From: Siphonodentalium dalli
Lineage: Eukaryota > Mollusca > Scaphopoda > Gadilida > Siphonodentaliidae
Assembly: GCA_032622095.1 (NCBI GenBank)
Contig: CP136068.1
Location: 55,700,025 to 55,764,024 of the forward strand
DNA: 64,000 nucleotides
Direction: 5' to 3'
The position numbers and the translations under genes were made by a program. The notes beneath the pieces were generated by a model. It searched no databases and was not told the origin of the DNA. It saw only the letters and a program-made list of their open reading frames with translations. This document shows positions 34,407-47,087 of the stretch, in pieces (position 1 is the stretch's first letter; each line of letters opens with the position of its first letter).

Positions 34407-34779
34407 GCTGGACTGGGACATTGACATTTTTATGAACTTTTCAAATGTTTTACTGTATTATATTTTATTGATGTTAGTGATGAAGACTAATATCTGAGGA
34501 AGAGATTTGCTATCAACAAATTTGATATTTTGAAAAAATAGTGTTTTTGAGGCACACTCTTGGTGTTATTTCCTGGGTAACTCGGCGAACATCCTCGAAA
34601 ATCCAGCTGTGACACTTCTAAAAATATCATAATAATATTTTGTTTTAAAATTTCCCCTGACCCCAGTGACTGTTATTGCCCGAACAGAAACAACATCGAC
34701 ATGTCCAGACAAAGACGTATAACTCTATAATAAAATGCTTTCCGAATCCACACTCGTCGCCTCAGTCAAATTGCCCATG
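34407..34779. other. Flank of the copia element, no feature
   Basis: The five bases after the LTR (GCTGG) do not match those before the other LTR (GGCAT), so no target duplication is seen. Confidence 0.6.
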
Positions 34780-35015
34780 GGCTGGTAAGACCCCTCGTGC
34801 ACCACCACCCAACTACTTGACTTCTTTGTTATTTTAAAGTATGTGTATTGTTTAAAAAAAACAGCAAATATTTTGGGTCCTAGTGTGTCCACTGGGTCAA
34901 ATACTAGCCTTACTCAGTTAACCTTTTCCAGATTATAATATACGTGATGTAATTATGACTGGATTTTAACATGTGATGTGCCATTTCGTAGGTATTTTAA
35001 TACTCTATACATTGA
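34780..35015 (-). repeat. Inverted, diverged copy of 35585-35960
   Basis: On the minus strand this reads through ATCCAGTC, ATTATAATCTG, TTGACCCAGT, AACAATACACAT, GTGCACGAGGG and ACCAGCCCATGG in the same order as 35630-35970 on the plus strand. Confidence 0.7.
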
Positions 35016-35494
35016 TAGCAAAACATGATTTGGTCAATGAAGACGTCACCAGATGTCAAATGGTTACGCAACGGCGATAAAAACACAAATATAATAGTAT
35101 GGGAGCTGATGGGGTACCCCTGCACCCCACCACAGGACTTAACTTCACCCCACTCATTTTCTTTTTTATTATGTCCCTCAACTTTTAAGGAATTTTAACG
35201 CGAAAAATAACTGGCCGTGTAGACACGATACAAGATGTCGTCCATGGCCGCCGTTTTTAAAACGAGGCACTAGTATGAGTCAGTTTGATACAAATTATGG
35301 AGAGAAAATCATTACAAATATATACAGATGTTCATATTGATGTGAAGCTAAGACATAATGCTACCTGTTTAGGGTACAATTGGAACTCCCCGTCCAAGAT
35401 TGCCACCAAAATAGCCGACGAAATTGTGAATTGTGACATTATTTGTATTTTTCATGTTAACCAATCATTGGAGCAATGAAATATGCGCAATATA

Positions 35495-36254
35495 ATTGAG
35501 GCATATCATTACTTATGAATATTCCAACTCAATGGAACCCAAAATTGGCACTTTAACTCAAAGTGACCGCTATTTGTGATTCGCTAATAGAGTATTCAAT
35601 TAGCTACAAAATGACACATCACCTGTTAAAATCCAGTCACAACGACATCACTTATTATGGGATTAACCCATTATAATCTGAAGAAAAAAATATGTAACTG
35701 AGTATTGCTAAACTTTGACCCAGTAGGTACAATGGGACCCAAATTATTTGCTGTTGACATTTTTCCTGAACAATACACATTAGAAGTTACAATACCAAAG
35801 AAGTTAAGTAGTGGGAGTGCACGAGGGTCACTGCATCACTGTGTAGTTTTTGTATAGCATTCCATGCCAATATATGTTTTTTTTTTAAATTGGTTAGCAG
35901 AAGTTGGAAATTGCATCGGAAATTGCGATGCGAATCCAGTTAAATCGAGTCCTGCCTACCAGCCCATGGACTAAAACCGTCGTAAGACGGTGTTTGGGGG
36001 CAAATCGAATATACACGCGAAAACACGTTCCAGCCTCGACCAGTTTCTGTCAAAAGGTCGCACCTCTTGTACGATCAGAACCCTGTTGTTCATTCATGTG
36101 ACTATTTTATCGTATCATGGTATTTCTTATTTACTTTATTGTTTACCTACGAATGTAAAATAGTGAGATGCATCCTTTTGATATGAAAATATTTGTGTCA
36201 GTTTTGAATTCGCGCAGCATGCAAGGTGTCGTTTTCAAGATGTGCAAAAAGACT
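35495..36254 (+). repeat. 760-bp direct repeat, left copy (R1)
   Basis: About 93% identical by eye to 38639-39412. It starts TTGAGGCATATCATTACTTA and ends AAGATGTGCAAAAAGACTAG. A 65-codon open frame (35904-36101) is conserved in both copies but has no recognised relative. Confidence 0.85.
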
Positions 36255-38638
36255 AGATAGTGAACGTAATTATTTGTGTGATCGAAAGCTATATGTATTA
36301 TGAGAGCACTATATCCAAGCATGTTCGGGAGGCGGTCCGTGAAGATATTTTTTACGGACCTTTCGCATAATCACGATGACGATATGGACAATACCATGCC
36401 AGTATACGGGGTAAAAATTTGATCTTTACGCACGGGGGTTCTTATTTGAGACGAAATATATACCTCGCAGTGTAAATATGTGCATGATGTGTACATGATG
36501 TGTCACCGGTCCTGCGTGGAGACGCTCTAACATAAGACCGTGGGATTTTTTCCATCAAACCAATGTGTAAATGAATATTAACCATAAGTAAGTTGTGATG
36601 CTGTCCAACTTACATAGACGATATATTCGCAATCGTAAGTGATTTTGCGAAAGGTCTCTATTATAAAAAAACGACATCACAACATTACCTACGCAGTCAC
36701 GGTGTGCGAAAGGCTGGAAAATCATTTCTTAGAGCTACAAACTGTTTTTATCGTTTATCGCTTGTGTTGTCTCCGGTATACATGCGGCGGGTGGGTGCTG
36801 TTTTTATGGTTTATAGCTTGGGTTGTCTCCGGTATACATGCGGCGGGTGGGTGCTGTTTTTATCGTTTATTGCTTGGGTTGTCTCCGGTATACATGCGGC
36901 GGATGGGTGCTGTTTTTATCGCTTATCGCTTGGGTTGTCTCCGATATAAACGCGGTCGGTGGGAGCTGTTTTTATCGTTTATCGCTTGGGTTGTCTCCGG
37001 CATACATGCGGCGGGTGGGTGCTGTTTTTATCGTTTATCGCTTGGGTTGTCTCCGGTATACATGCGGCGGGTGGGTGCTGTTTTTATCGCTTATCGCTTG
37101 GGTTGTCTCCGATATAAACGCGGTCGGTGGGAGCTGTTTTTATCGTTTATCGCTTGGGTTGTCTCCGGCATACATGCGGCGGGTGGGTGCTGTTGGTATC
37201 GTTTATAGCTTGGGTTGTCTCCGGCATACATGCGGCGGGTGGGTGCTGTTTTCATCGCTTATCGCTTGGGTTGTCTCCGGTATACATGTGGCGGGTGGTG
37301 CTGTTTTTATCGTTTATCGCTTCGGTTGTCTCCGGTATAAACACGGCGGGTGGGTGCTGTTTTCATCGCTTATCGCTTGGGTTATCTCCGGTATACATGC
37401 GGCGGGTGGGTGACGTTTTTATCGTTTATAGCTTGGGTTGTCTTCGGTATACATGCGGCGGGTGGGTGCTGTTTTTATCGTTAATAGCTTGGGTTGTCTC
37501 CGGCATAAACATGGCGGGTGGGTGCTGTTTTTATAGCTTGGGTTGTCGCCGGTATACACACGGCCGGTGGGTGCTGTTTTTATCGCTTGGGTTGTCTCCG
37601 GTATATATGTGTCAGTTTTATAATCTCGACGAACACAATACTTCGCTGTACATCTGGAAATGTCAATTGTATCAACTGTGTACACGAAATCAAGCCACAG
37701 AAAAAGAGACAACTTGCCCCGGTCATTTCCTTAAACAATTCAAACCTTCGAAGTGGGTTCATGCCAAATAGCATATATAGAGTCTGTAAAACAACAATCA
37801 CCAACAAGCACATGAAAAAAAGAAGATTTACTTTGTTCTTATTTTCATCAATAATTCTCCAATAATGAGATTCCGCAGGTCAAAACCATTGTTATGTAAA
37901 CATTACTATCTGAGTTGAATTACGGATACAAATCCAATTAGTCCAATAAGATACCAAAGTTTAATCAAAACAAGACGGTAAACATTGGAAAAGGTCAAAG
38001 AATTAAAACATACTCTGAATGTACATTCAGACTAAAATATTTGAACTTACTACACGATCAGGAATGTTTGCTGACAAATCACTGTGACAGTTTTGTTTAC
38101 ATAACAATGGTTTCAACACGCGAAATTTCGTGATTGGATAACTAATAATAATATTATAAGGAATATAAGAGGAAAGTTTATCTATGTCTCCATGTTCTTC
38201 TAAGTGATTGTGTATAGACTTGTATATTTTTTGCACATTAGTTGTGGGTGTCTTCAGTCCCATTAATACATATAAAAGGACCACCTATGGACATTTGACT
38301 ATAAAAGAGTGAAATGTGAACATGTTATGAAAATACACAGTACCAAATTAGGACTGTATTTGTATAAGTATATGGTATATTTAATATAATTAACGGTGGA
38401 CATCACCCTCGTTATAAATAATCTACTTATATGAAAGCAAAGTGTCTGTCATGACTTTTGCGCGTGAAAAAATATATCACCATGCACCATGTCAGATTGC
38501 ACCGAAATGTTGACCATATCCTGCGGCACATCTTAGAATACGACAAGCATAATATCAGGCTAATCGGTATACAAGACGATCTGAGATATAACGCGTTCCC
38601 AAAGGTTATCAATTTTCTCTGATAAAATGCGTTTCTCT
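36255..38638 (+). repeat. 2.4-kb minisatellite-bearing element, copy A
   Basis: A unique 5' block (36255-36740), the 56-bp minisatellite (36744-37606) and a unique 3' block (37607-38638). Both blocks recur around the minisatellite of copy B at 44656-47087, so the whole is one dispersed element. It has no transposase or terminal inverted repeat. Helitron-like non-autonomous elements can have this layout, but terminal features were not confirmed. Confidence 0.8.
36744..37606 (+). repeat. 56-bp minisatellite array A
   Basis: About 15 units built from TATACATGCGGCGGGTGGGT, GCTGTTTTTATCG and CTTGGGTTGTCTCCGG. Some units are 12 bases shorter, lacking one TATCGCT-type step. All three plus-strand frames lack stops over long stretches. 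Confidence 0.95.
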
Positions 38639-39412
38639 GATTGAGGCATATCATTACTTATGAATATTCCAACTCAATGGAATCCAAAATTGGCACTTTA
38701 ACTCAAAGTGGCCGCTATTTGTGACTCTCTAATAGAGTATTCAAATACCTACACAATGACACACCACCTGTTAATATCCAGTCACAATGACATCACTTAT
38801 AGCGTTTCCCCTACGGGCCTACCCCGTTATAATCTGAAAATAAATATGTAACTTAGTATTGCTAAACTTTGACCCAGTAGGTACAATTGGACAACCCAAA
38901 ATATTTGCGGTTGACATCATTTTTATTGAACAATACACATTAGGGATGACAATACCAAAGAAGTTAAGTAGTGGGAGTGCACGAGGGTCACTGCAGCACT
39001 GTGTAGTTTTTGTTTAGCATTCCCTGCCAATGTTTTTTTTATTTTAAATTGGTTAGCAGAAATTGGAAATTGCATCGGAAATTGCGATGCGAATCCAGTT
39101 AAATCGAGTCCTGCCTACCAGCTGCTCATGGACTAAAACCGTCGTAAGACGGTGTTTGGGGGCAAATCGAATATACACGCGAAAACACGTTCCAGCCTCG
39201 ACCAGTTTCTGTCAAAAGGTCGCACCTCTTGTGCGATCAGAACCTTGTTGTTCATTCGTGTGACTATTTTATCGTATCATGGTGTTTCTTGTTTACTTTC
39301 TTGTTTACCTGCGAATGTAAAATAGTGAGATGCATTCTTTTGATATGAAAATATTTGTGTCAGTTTTGAATTCGCGCAGCATGCAAGGTGTCATTTTCAA
39401 GATGTGCAAAAA
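38639..39412 (+). repeat. 760-bp direct repeat, right copy (R2)
   Basis: Begins immediately after minisatellite element A and matches 35495-36254 to the last base (GACTAG). Confidence 0.85.
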
Positions 39413-40130
39413 GACTAGTATTCCAGTCAATATAGTGATTCAACCTCACACTAATTGCAACAGAATTTCTGTCGGCGCTATAATGTAGAGAAACGTTGAC
39501 CAAATAACATATCAAAAGTCCCAAAAAGTCCCTCATTGCAAACATGTGATTTTGTATGACTTAAAATTTCTAAATTTCTAGTGAAAATTGTGCACCAATC
39601 GGCTCCATGCGATTAGGTGAAAGAACATAAGAATTGCAAATGTTTTGATAAAAGAATGAAATTTTGTATATATGTACCTGACACCTAACCGATCATTTCA
39701 AGATTTGGAGACAACCATATATGATCCCCCTTAGCAACGGTTGCTATGCATCTGTTTCCTCATTAGCAACGGATAGCTATAATGGGAAATCCATATTCCT
39801 AGGCCATGAAACAGGATAAAACAGGTTTATGAAGGTTCTTGTATGTCAAATTTATCAGAATGAACCAATTTGAGGAAATAATTCATGTTTAAAGAATGCT
39901 TAACGAATGTTTGACAATATTTTTTATTAGAAAATTACCATAGAAACGGGGTTCCGTGATAGGGTTATACAAATCTTTTAACATATCCCAACTTCATAGT
40001 GTGCATGGGATCCAACTTATTTAACTTATTTTAAACACAGCGGAAATGTGTTATTATCGGCTTGATGTCTATGACTTTAAATATTGACAACAACACATAC
40101 CCAATGAACAAAAAGTTAAGTAAATTACAC
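39413..40130. other. No gene; partial inverted match to 44590-44655
   Basis: The first 60 bases (CACACTAATTGCAACAGAA and neighbours) resemble the reverse complement of the left flank of minisatellite element B. The rest holds nothing recognised. Confidence 0.55.
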
Positions 40131-40199
40131 ATAAAGTGCGTTTCGTGATTATTTCTCACAATGAGATGCTTCAATTGCTGCTGGATCGAGGTAACGCGT

Positions 40200-41640
40200 A
40201 CCGAGTGCCAAATCTATCCACACTACATGTGTATCAAATGATGCAAATGTGTCCTATGACAAACAGCAGGTGTTCCAATTTCCAAACTACCAAACTAGTG
40301 TCGAAATATATCCAACTAGTATCCCAAACCACCAAAGCGTGTCCCATCCATCAACTGAGATCACATACCATCGAATGGTGTCCCAAAACTACACACCAAG
40401 AGCCCCAGCTCAACCAAATGAGTGCGCCAAGGGATGCCAAAGACACATCACAAATAATTTAAATCACCACGAATGTCGATCTCATTAGAAAATCAAACCT
40501 TATACGTAGTGCTCCAAAGCATCGAATGAGTGTCACAATCTACCGAATCATCTCAACCATCCAACAAGTTTACCAAACCACGGGACAATCATTGGATGGT
40601 TTAGGGAACTCATTTGAGTGACAGTCGGATGCTCATTTGGAATACTCGATGGATAGCTGTGTACACTACTGTGGTTAAAGACACTAATTGGACGGTTTTA
40701 GAGACCCAACGGATGGTTTCATACACTAGTTGGGTGGTCATAGATACTCCAAATGAACTGAAACACCAGTTGTGTGGTTTGGGGTACTATTTGTGATGGT
40801 TTGGGACAAACGACGTGTAGTTTACGACACTGGTTGGGTGGTTTCGGACACCACATGGTGGTTTGGTGTACTCATTTGGGTAGCTTGTGACACTCGCTGG
40901 GTGGTTTGGGACACTACTTGGGTCATTTGTGACACTCAAATGGAGGCTTGGGACACATATGGGTTGGTTTAGGACTCTCGGTGGATGGCCTCGGACACTG
41001 ATTGGATGGTCTGAGTATGGAACACTTATTTTGTGAATAAGGACACCCATTGGGTGGTTGGGGACACTACCTGATTGGTTTGGAGCACTAGATGGAAAGT
41101 GTGGTACACTCGCGTGGCTTCATGGACCCTTTAGACTGTTTGTGGCACTACGTGTGTGATCTGTGACACACTTTGTGTGGTTTGGGCCACTTAGTTGATG
41201 GTTTGGGACAGCATATGGTAGTTTGTGTCAACCATTGACTGTTTTTGATACTATGTGCGTGGTTGGTGACACCCATTGTGTGGTTTGGAGTATGCATCTG
41301 GTGGCATGGAACACTTATTGTGTGGATACGACACCCTTTGGGTTGTTGGGGACACTACCTGTCTGTTTTGGGACACCCAAAGGGTGGTTTGTGCAATCAT
41401 GGTATGGTTTGGGACACGATTCAGGGTGGATTGGGCCACTCATTGGATCATTTGGAACATCTGTTGGGTGGTTTTTTGACACCCTGTGTATGTTTTAGGA
41501 CACGGGTTGGGTGGATATGAACAAACATTTTGGGTGGTTTGGCACACTCACTTGATGACATGGACACTTTTGTGGGTTGGAACACTCAAGATTGCCCGTC
41601 ATTGAGTGGTTCGGAACACTACGCGTGTGACCCCCATACA
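40200..41640. repeat. Degenerate 21-bp minisatellite with a strand switch
   Basis: From about 40590 to 41640 the unit is of the form GGTTTGGGACACTNATTGG, about 21 bases long and very variable. From 40200 to about 40580 the same unit appears as its reverse complement (GTGTCCCAAACCACC). The array is therefore an imperfect inverted repeat around 40585. Open frames in it are incidental. Confidence 0.8.
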
Positions 41641-41727
41641 AGCTCATGAAGTTGGGGTGTGACCTCAAACATGCTGAATCTGATGCCGATTTGCTGACCG
41701 CACACACTGCCGTGCATTGATGCCCCA

Positions 41728-42235
41728 ACGAATGATACCATCGTGATAGGAGAGGATACAGATATCCCAGTTCTTCTCTGATAGTATGCTGAAACTGATG
41801 GTTACAGTATTGTCTGTGAATGTCAAGACGAATCGGCCAAACAGTTGGGACATTGGTCAAATTAATAAACTGCTGTCGGTACCCATATGCGACAATATCT
41901 TATTTATCCACGCAATTTTAGGTTGCGACACAACATCGGGACCATTTGGAATTGGAAAAGGGGCTTCCTTGAGTAAATTTCTGCACAATGATTTCCGCTA
42001 ATATGCCGCTGTATTCAACAATATAAATGCCACCAGTGATGAAATCATAGATGCAGACGAAAATGCCCTGGTAGTTCTCTACAACGATGATTCTGACATT
42101 AATCTCAAAGTTTTCTGCAAAAGTAATGGAATGTGAACTTCGCACATTGAGCCGAGACAACTTCCACCAGCTTCTGGAGCTGAAAAATACCACAGCATCA
42201 GAGTATATTGTCAGATCCAGCACTGGAAGGGTTGA
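41728..42235 (+). pseudogene. Pseudogene of an uncharacterised multicopy invertebrate family
   Basis: Reads TIVIGEDTDIPVLL from 41728, then after a stop and frameshift continues in one frame from 41786 to 42235, with stops at 41999-42001 and 42134-42136. Conserved-looking words are ILFIHAILGCDTTS, GIGKGASL, ALVVLY, QLPPASGAEKYHSIRVY and QIQHWKG. I recognise this pattern from repetitive uncharacterised proteins in marine invertebrates. The GEDTD and GCDTTS words could be metal-binding acidic sites of a nuclease-like fold, but that is a guess. It is only a C-terminal fragment. Confidence 0.6.
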
Positions 42236-42356
42236 TCCAATGATTTAGACATGGTCACTGCAAAGGATCCCCATGTAAAAACTTCCGCATCAAAAATAGA
42301 CAGTGACGATGTATTAGAGTATACAGGTTAGCTGAGTTCTATTTTATTTATTTTAT

Positions 42357-42410
42357 CACTCTTCAGAAATTGGAGGACAATAAAGGTGTATATATATATA
42401 TATATATATA
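42357..42410 (+). terminator. Retroposon-like 3' end with AATAAA and (TA)n
   Basis: CAGAAATTGGAGGACAATAAAGG followed by a TA run, the same 3' end as the insert at 27646-27966. It lies about 120 bp beyond the pseudogene and may be the end of the same retroposed unit. Confidence 0.55.
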
Positions 42411-42744
42411 ATGTTTTCACAATAATATATCTCATGAGTCTAAAAAGGTGTTATTTTGCAGTTAATTTATACCCGGGATTTACTATTATAATATCCAGAA
42501 GACTCATACCGCTAGTTCTCAATATATCCTGAGTTCTATGGACAACACGCACAACATGAGAACTCTTTGTTTGTGATTGTCATTAATTTATATAACCAAT
42601 CTCAATAGTAGCCAACACAAAATGTGAAGATGATATCATACTTTAGCCGACTAAAATGACTTAAAGTGACCAAATGGTGAAATCACATATTTTGGAAAAA
42701 ATTAACACTCTCTATATCAAAAACTAAGCTGCCCCTATATTAAA

Positions 42745-44372
42745 TGAAAGTGTCAATGACACTGTAGCTCAACTTAAGTAAGGGAATATTTTAATGGTTG
42801 ACAGTATATGGAGAAATAGGAAAGGTGCTAACTGAAATGTCTAACCTACATGTAGCTGTGCCAAAGGATTTAGTCATGCAAAGAGTAAAATCCAAGATGG
42901 CTGCTGGCGGCCATGTTTTTTGGCTGAATGACCTCAAAATGACTAGTTCCCATCTACGTGTCATTGTTAACATCCATGACAAATTTCATGAAGATCCGAC
43001 TGAAGCTACGACCTGCAGCCCGCGCCAAAGGATATAGTCATGTAACGAGTAAAATCCAAGATGGCTGCTGGTGGCCATGTTTTTTGTCCAAACGACCCCA
43101 AAATGACTCGTTCCCATCTACATTTCAATATTAACATCCATGACAAATTTCATGATTATCAGTCGAATAGTACGACCTGTAGCCAGCACCAATGGATTTA
43201 ATTTTGAAATCCAAGATGGCCTCCAGAGGCCACGTTTTTTGGCTGAATAACCTACTTGTCATTGTTAACATCCATGACAAATTTCATGAAGATCCGACGA
43301 AAGCTACGACTTGTAGCCCGTGCCAAAGGATTTAGTCATGTAAAGAGTAAAATCCAAGATGGCTGCTGGCGGCCATGTTTTTTGGTCGAACGACCCCAAA
43401 ATGACTCGTTCCAATCTACATGTCATTGTTAACATCCATGACAAATTTCATGAAGTTCCGACCAAAGCTACGACCTGTAGCCCGTGCCAAAGGATTTAGT
43501 CATGTAAAGAGTAAAATCCAAGATGGCTGCTGGCGGCCATGTTTTTTGGCCGAACGACCCCAAAATCACTCGTTCCCATCTAAATGTCAATATTAACATC
43601 CATGACAAATTTCATGATGATCAACGAACAGTACGACCTGTAGACCGCGACAATGGATTGAATTTTGAAATCCAAGATGGCCACCAGCGGCCATGTTTTG
43701 TGGCCAAATGACCCCAAAATGACTCGTTCCCATCTACATGTCATTGTTAACAACCATGACAAAGTTCATGAAGATCAAACCAAAGCTACCACCTGTAGCC
43801 CACGCCAAAGGATTTAGTCATGCAAAGAGTAAAATACAAGATGGCTGCTGGCGGCCATGTTTTTTGGCCGAGCGACCCCAAAATGACTAGTTCCCATCTA
43901 CATGTCATTGTTAACATCCATGACAAATTTCATGAAGATCCGACTAAAGCTACGACCTGCAGCCCGCGCCAAAGGATTTAGTCATGCGAAGAGTACAATC
44001 CAAAATGGCTGCTGGCGGCCATGTTTTTTGACAGAACGACCCCAAAATGACTCGTTCCCATCTACATGTCAATATTAACATCGATGACAAATTTCATGAT
44101 GATCAGACGAACAGTACTACCTGTAGACCGCGCCAATGGATTTAATTTTGAAATCCAAGATGGCCGCCAGTGGTCATGTTTTTTGGCCGAATGACCCCAA
44201 AATGACTCGTTCCCATCTACATGTCAATGTCAACATTCATGACAAATTTCATAAAGATCAGACCAAAGGTACGACCTGTAGCCCGCGCCAAAGGAAATTG
44301 TTGACGGACACACGGACGACGGACGCCAACCCATGGCAATAGCTCAAACTTACAAAGTAAGTTGAGCTAAAA
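42745..44372 (+). mobile_element. Pearl/HINE-like tandem-repeat element, copy 1
   Basis: The 5' end AAATGAAAGTGTCAATGACA contains a small palindrome and is followed by GTAGCTCAACTTAAGTAAG. Then come about nine monomers of 157-164 bp in two types: A, with AAGGATTTAGTCATGCAAAG, and B, with AATGGATTGAATTTTGAAAT. The 3' end GACGGACACACGGACGACGG leads into the hairpin AGCTCAAACTTAC-AAA-GTAAGTTGAGCT and TAAAAA. The 5' CTCAACTTA is inverted in the 3' hairpin. This layout fits oyster pearl elements and Helentron-associated elements. It has no coding capacity. Confidence 0.75.
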
Positions 44373-44655
44373 AGACCATATAATTTGTTTAAAACCATTA
44401 TGTCGACAATATTACACAAAATATGAGAGATTTTATCAAACTTTAGCCCCCTAAAATAGCTTATATTGACCAAGTGGGGAAATAACATATTTCACAAAAG
44501 TGAAACGCTCTCTATATACAAAAACTAGGGCAAAAACCAGTTTGGGACTTTTTGTATAGAGATGTCTGGTTACTACTCTGTACACAAATGAAGAGAAAAT
44601 TTCTGTTGCAATTAGTGTAAGGTTGGCCTACTTTCTTAGCCAGATTGACTGGACT

Positions 44656-47087
44656 ATAGATAGCGAACGTAATTATTTGTGTGATCGAAAGCTATATGTA
44701 TTATGAGAGCACTATATCGAAGCATGTTCGGGAGCCGATCCTTGAAGATTTCTTTTTTTATCATGCCAGTATACGGAGAACAAATTCAATCTTTACGCAC
44801 CGGGGTTCTTATCTGAGACGAAATATATACCACGCAGTATGTGCAGTATGTGCAGATGTGTACAGGGTGTGTCACCCGTCCTGCGCGGAGACGCTCTAAC
44901 ATAAGACCGTGGGATTTTTCCATCAAACATATGTGTAAATGAATATTAACCATGGCATGTAAGTTGTGATGGTGTCTAACTTACTGAGACAATATATCCG
45001 TAATCGTAAGTGATTTTGCGAAAGGTCTCTACTATAAAAAAAAAACGACATCACAACATCACCCACGCAGTCACGGTGTGCGAAAGGCTGGAAAATCATT
45101 TCTTAGAGCTACAAACTCAGGAATTGCCCGTGGATATACGTGCGGATGCTGTTTTTATCGTTTACCGCTTTGGTTGTCTCCGGTGTAAACGCGGCGGGTG
45201 GGTGCTGTTTTTATCGTTTATCGCTTGTGTTGTCTCCAGTATACATGCGGCGGGTGGGTGCTGTTTTTATCGCGTATCGCTTGGGTTGTCTCCGGTATAC
45301 ATGCGGCGGGTGGGTGCTGTTTTTATCGTTTATAGCTTTGGTTGTCTCCGGTATACATGTGGCGGGTGGTGCTGTTTTTATCGCGTATCGCTTGGGTTGT
45401 CTCCGGTATACATGTGGCGAGTGGGTGCTGTTTTTATCCCTTGGGTTGTCTCCGGTGTATACATGCGGCGGATGTGTGCTGTTTTTATCGCTTATCGCTT
45501 GGGTTGTCTCCAGTATACATGCAGCGGGTGAATGCTGTTTTTATCGCTTGGGTTGTCTCCGGTACACATGCGGCAGCTGGGTGCTGTTTTTATCGCTTAT
45601 CGCTTGGTTTGATTCCAGTATAAACGCGGCGGGTGGGTGCTGTTTTCATGGTATATCGCTTGGGTTGTCTCCAGTATACATACGGCAGGTGGTGCTGTTT
45701 TTATCGCTTGGGTTGTCTCCGGTATACATCTGGCGGGTGGATGCTGTTTTTTTTATCGTTTATCGCTTCGGTTGTCTCCGTTATCAACGCGGCGGTGGAT
45801 GCTGTTTTTTATCATTTATCGCTTGGGTTGTCTCCGGTATACATGCGGCGGGTGGGTGCTGTTTTTATCGCTTATTGCTTGGGTTGTCTCCGGTATACAT
45901 GCGGCGGGTGGGTGCTGTTTTTATCGTTTATCGCTTGGGTTGTCTCCGGTATAAACATGGCGGGTGGTTGCTGTTTTTATCGCTTACCGCTTGGGTTGTA
46001 TCCGGTATACACATGGCGGGTGGATGCTGTTTTTATCGTTATCACCTGGGTTGTCTCCAGAATACGTGTCAGTTTTATAAATCTCGAAGAACACAAAACT
46101 TCTCTGTACATCTGGAAATGTCAATTGTATCAACTGTGTACACGAAATCAAGCCACAGAAAAAGAGACAACTTGCCCCGGTCATTTCCTTAAAAGAACTC
46201 AAAACCTTCGAAGTGGGTTCATGCGAAATAGCATATATAGAGTATGTAAAACAACAATCACCAACAAGCACATGAAAAAAAGAAGATTTACTTTGTTCTT
46301 ATTTTCATTAATAATTCTCCAATAATGAGATTCCGCAGGTCAAAACCATTGGTATGTAAACATTACTATCTGAGTTGAATTACGGATAAAAATCCAATTA
46401 GTCCAATAAGATACCAAAGTTTAATCAAAACAAGACGGTAAACATTGGAAAAGGTCAAAGAATTAAAACATACTCTGAATGTACATTCAGACTAAAATAT
46501 TTGAACTTACTACACGATCAGGAATGTTTGCTGACAAATCACTGTGACAGTTTTGTTTACATAACAATGGTTTCAACACGCGAAATTTCGTGATTGGATA
46601 ACTAATAATAATATTATAAGGAATATGAGAATAAAGTTTAACTATGTCTCCATGATCTTCTAAGTGATTGTGTATAGACTTGTATATTTTTTGCACATTA
46701 ATTGTGGGTGTCTTCAGTCCCATTAATACATATAGAAGGACCACATATGGACATTTGACTATAAAAGAGTGAAATGTGAACATGTTATGAAAATGCACAG
46801 TACCAAATTAGGACTGTATTTGTATAAGTATATGGTATATTTAATATACTTAACGGTGGACATCACCCTCGTTATAAATAATCTACTTATATGAAAGCAA
46901 AGTGTCTGTCATGACTATTGCGCGTGAAAAAAATATATCACCATGCACCATGTCAGATTGCACCCAAATGTTGACCATCTTAGAATACGACAAGCATAAT
47001 ATCAGGCTAATCGGTATACAAGACGATCTGAGATATAACGCGTTCCCAAAGGTTATCAATTTTCTCTGATAAAATGCGTTTCTCTGA
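44656..47087 (+). repeat. 2.4-kb minisatellite-bearing element, copy B
   Basis: Same order as copy A: 5' block (44656-45130), 56-bp minisatellite (45149-46066) and 3' block (46067-47087), ending at the same CGTTTCTCTGA. A small deletion (about 20 bp near 46975) and scattered substitutions separate the two. Confidence 0.85.
45149..46066 (+). repeat. 56-bp minisatellite array B
   Basis: About 17 units, more variable in length than array A. A stop-free frame of 350 codons crosses it, but successive units are read in different frames, because 56 is not a multiple of three. Confidence 0.95.

Noticed and set aside
35904-36101. 65-codon frame conserved at 39063-39263 as a small gene
   Set aside because: Conservation follows from the 760-bp DNA duplication; there is no family match and no coding bias that I could judge.
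36744-37606. CRISPR-like regular repeats
   Set aside because: Head-to-tail units with no unique spacers, in an animal-type genome.
36639-37771. Overlapping open frames of 189-214 codons (and 350 codons at 45140-46192) as genes
   Set aside because: They lie in a 56-bp tandem array. Adjacent units are read in different frames and all frames are open, so the frames come from repetition.
35495-39412. A full LTR retrotransposon
   Set aside because: No TG/CA ends, primer site, purine tract or coding domains.
41786-42001. 72-codon frame as an intact gene
   Set aside because: It is one piece of a longer decayed coding region with stops at 41999-42001 and 42134-42136 and a frameshift upstream.
43523-43711. 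Short frames repeated through the 160-bp arrays as a protein family
   Set aside because: They recur because the monomer recurs and are broken by monomer length changes.
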